Origin: JABDCI01 sp964475835
GTDB taxonomy: Bacteria; Verrucomicrobiota; Verrucomicrobiia; JABWAM01
Assembly (NCBI GenBank): GCA_964475835.1
Contig: CAYYYL010000003.1
Span: forward strand, 1-64,000
DNA: 64,000 nucleotides
Reading direction: 5' to 3'
The position numbers and the translations under genes were made by a program. The notes beneath the pieces are model-generated. The model ran no database searches. It had not been told where the DNA came from and saw only the letters and a list, made by a program, of their open reading frames with translations. Position 1 is the first letter of the stretch, and the number at the start of each line of letters is the position of its first letter. Positions 63,869 to 64,000 of this stretch are shown piece after piece.

Positions 63869-64000
63869 CCGATTTCCACCTTTAGCTAAACATTTATTGA
63901 ACCAACGTTTTCCCAAAAATTCAGGCGCACTTTTTGCAAGGGTCTTTTCCCTCGTCCATGCAACGATTGCTCCATTTTCATTGGAAATAAGCCTTGCGCA

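Noticed and set aside
1..64000. CRISPR arrays, tRNAs, rRNAs, transposases, phage genes
   Set aside because: I looked for regular direct repeats, cloverleaf-type sequences and transposase or integrase motifs and saw none; a tRNAscan or CRISPR search was not possible here.

Overview
The window is bacterial chromosomal DNA of moderately high G+C content, most likely from the PVC group and probably Verrucomicrobiota. This is an inference. It rests on an exosortase with a VPETG-type sorted protein, a pseudopilin with the H-X-DG signature common in Planctomycetes and Verrucomicrobia, many starts without a clear Shine-Dalgarno, and dispersed inverted repeats built on CACGAAG and CACAGATT words. Bases 1-80 are homopolymer-rich and look like a contig end. 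I see no rRNA, tRNA, CRISPR array, transposase or phage gene.

Layout. 161-4949 (+): an Mla/MCE lipid-transport operon (permease, ATPase, MCE protein), a PIN/TRAM membrane protein, then ispD and ispF, separated by an inverted repeat. 4959-13134: an M23 peptidase, two small secreted proteins, a 550-base gene-free stretch of nested repeats, a zinc-ribbon/beta-propeller membrane protein, a pseudopilin, alanine dehydrogenase and thioredoxin reductase. 13120-17218 (-): an exosortase-EpsI fusion, a TPR protein and a secreted VPETG-CTERM protein. 17326-31601: metabolic and regulatory genes (HAD phosphatase, argS, orphan ABC ATPase, REC-kinase-REC protein, pgl-zwf, PfkB kinase, DUF805, glutamine amidotransferase, aldehyde dehydrogenase, GabT-like aminotransferase).

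31702-48267 is an exopolysaccharide locus. It holds two Wza-like export proteins, a Wzz-like protein with an odd C-terminus, an exosortase-system type ATPase, a WecG/TagA-type and several GT4/GT2 glycosyltransferases, a nucleotidyltransferase-like protein, a uridine kinase, an alkaline-phosphatase-fold enzyme, an O-antigen ligase/polymerase and a flippase. Strand changes repeatedly after about 39.8 kb.

46993-63828 (-) is a nonribosomal peptide synthetase operon. A Sfp-type phosphopantetheinyl transferase is translationally coupled (GTGA) to NRPS1 (C-A-T-Cy-A-T). NRPS2 (C-A-T-TE) and NRPS3 (C-A-T-TE) follow, then a glycosyltransferase. Hand-read adenylation codes suggest Orn-like, Cys (heterocyclised), Val-like and Pro-like substrates. 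Both thioesterases carry a Cys nucleophile in a GYCFG motif behind a seven-glycine loop, and one has Glu where the catalytic Asp is expected. This operon is the best candidate for an undescribed product; its placement against the polysaccharide locus is also noteworthy.

Smaller structure that genes do not explain includes degenerate 7-bp tandem repeats just upstream of three start codons, a 270-bp element with perfect 17-bp terminal inverted repeats, and an inverted repeat that supplies the last codons of an ABC ATPase.
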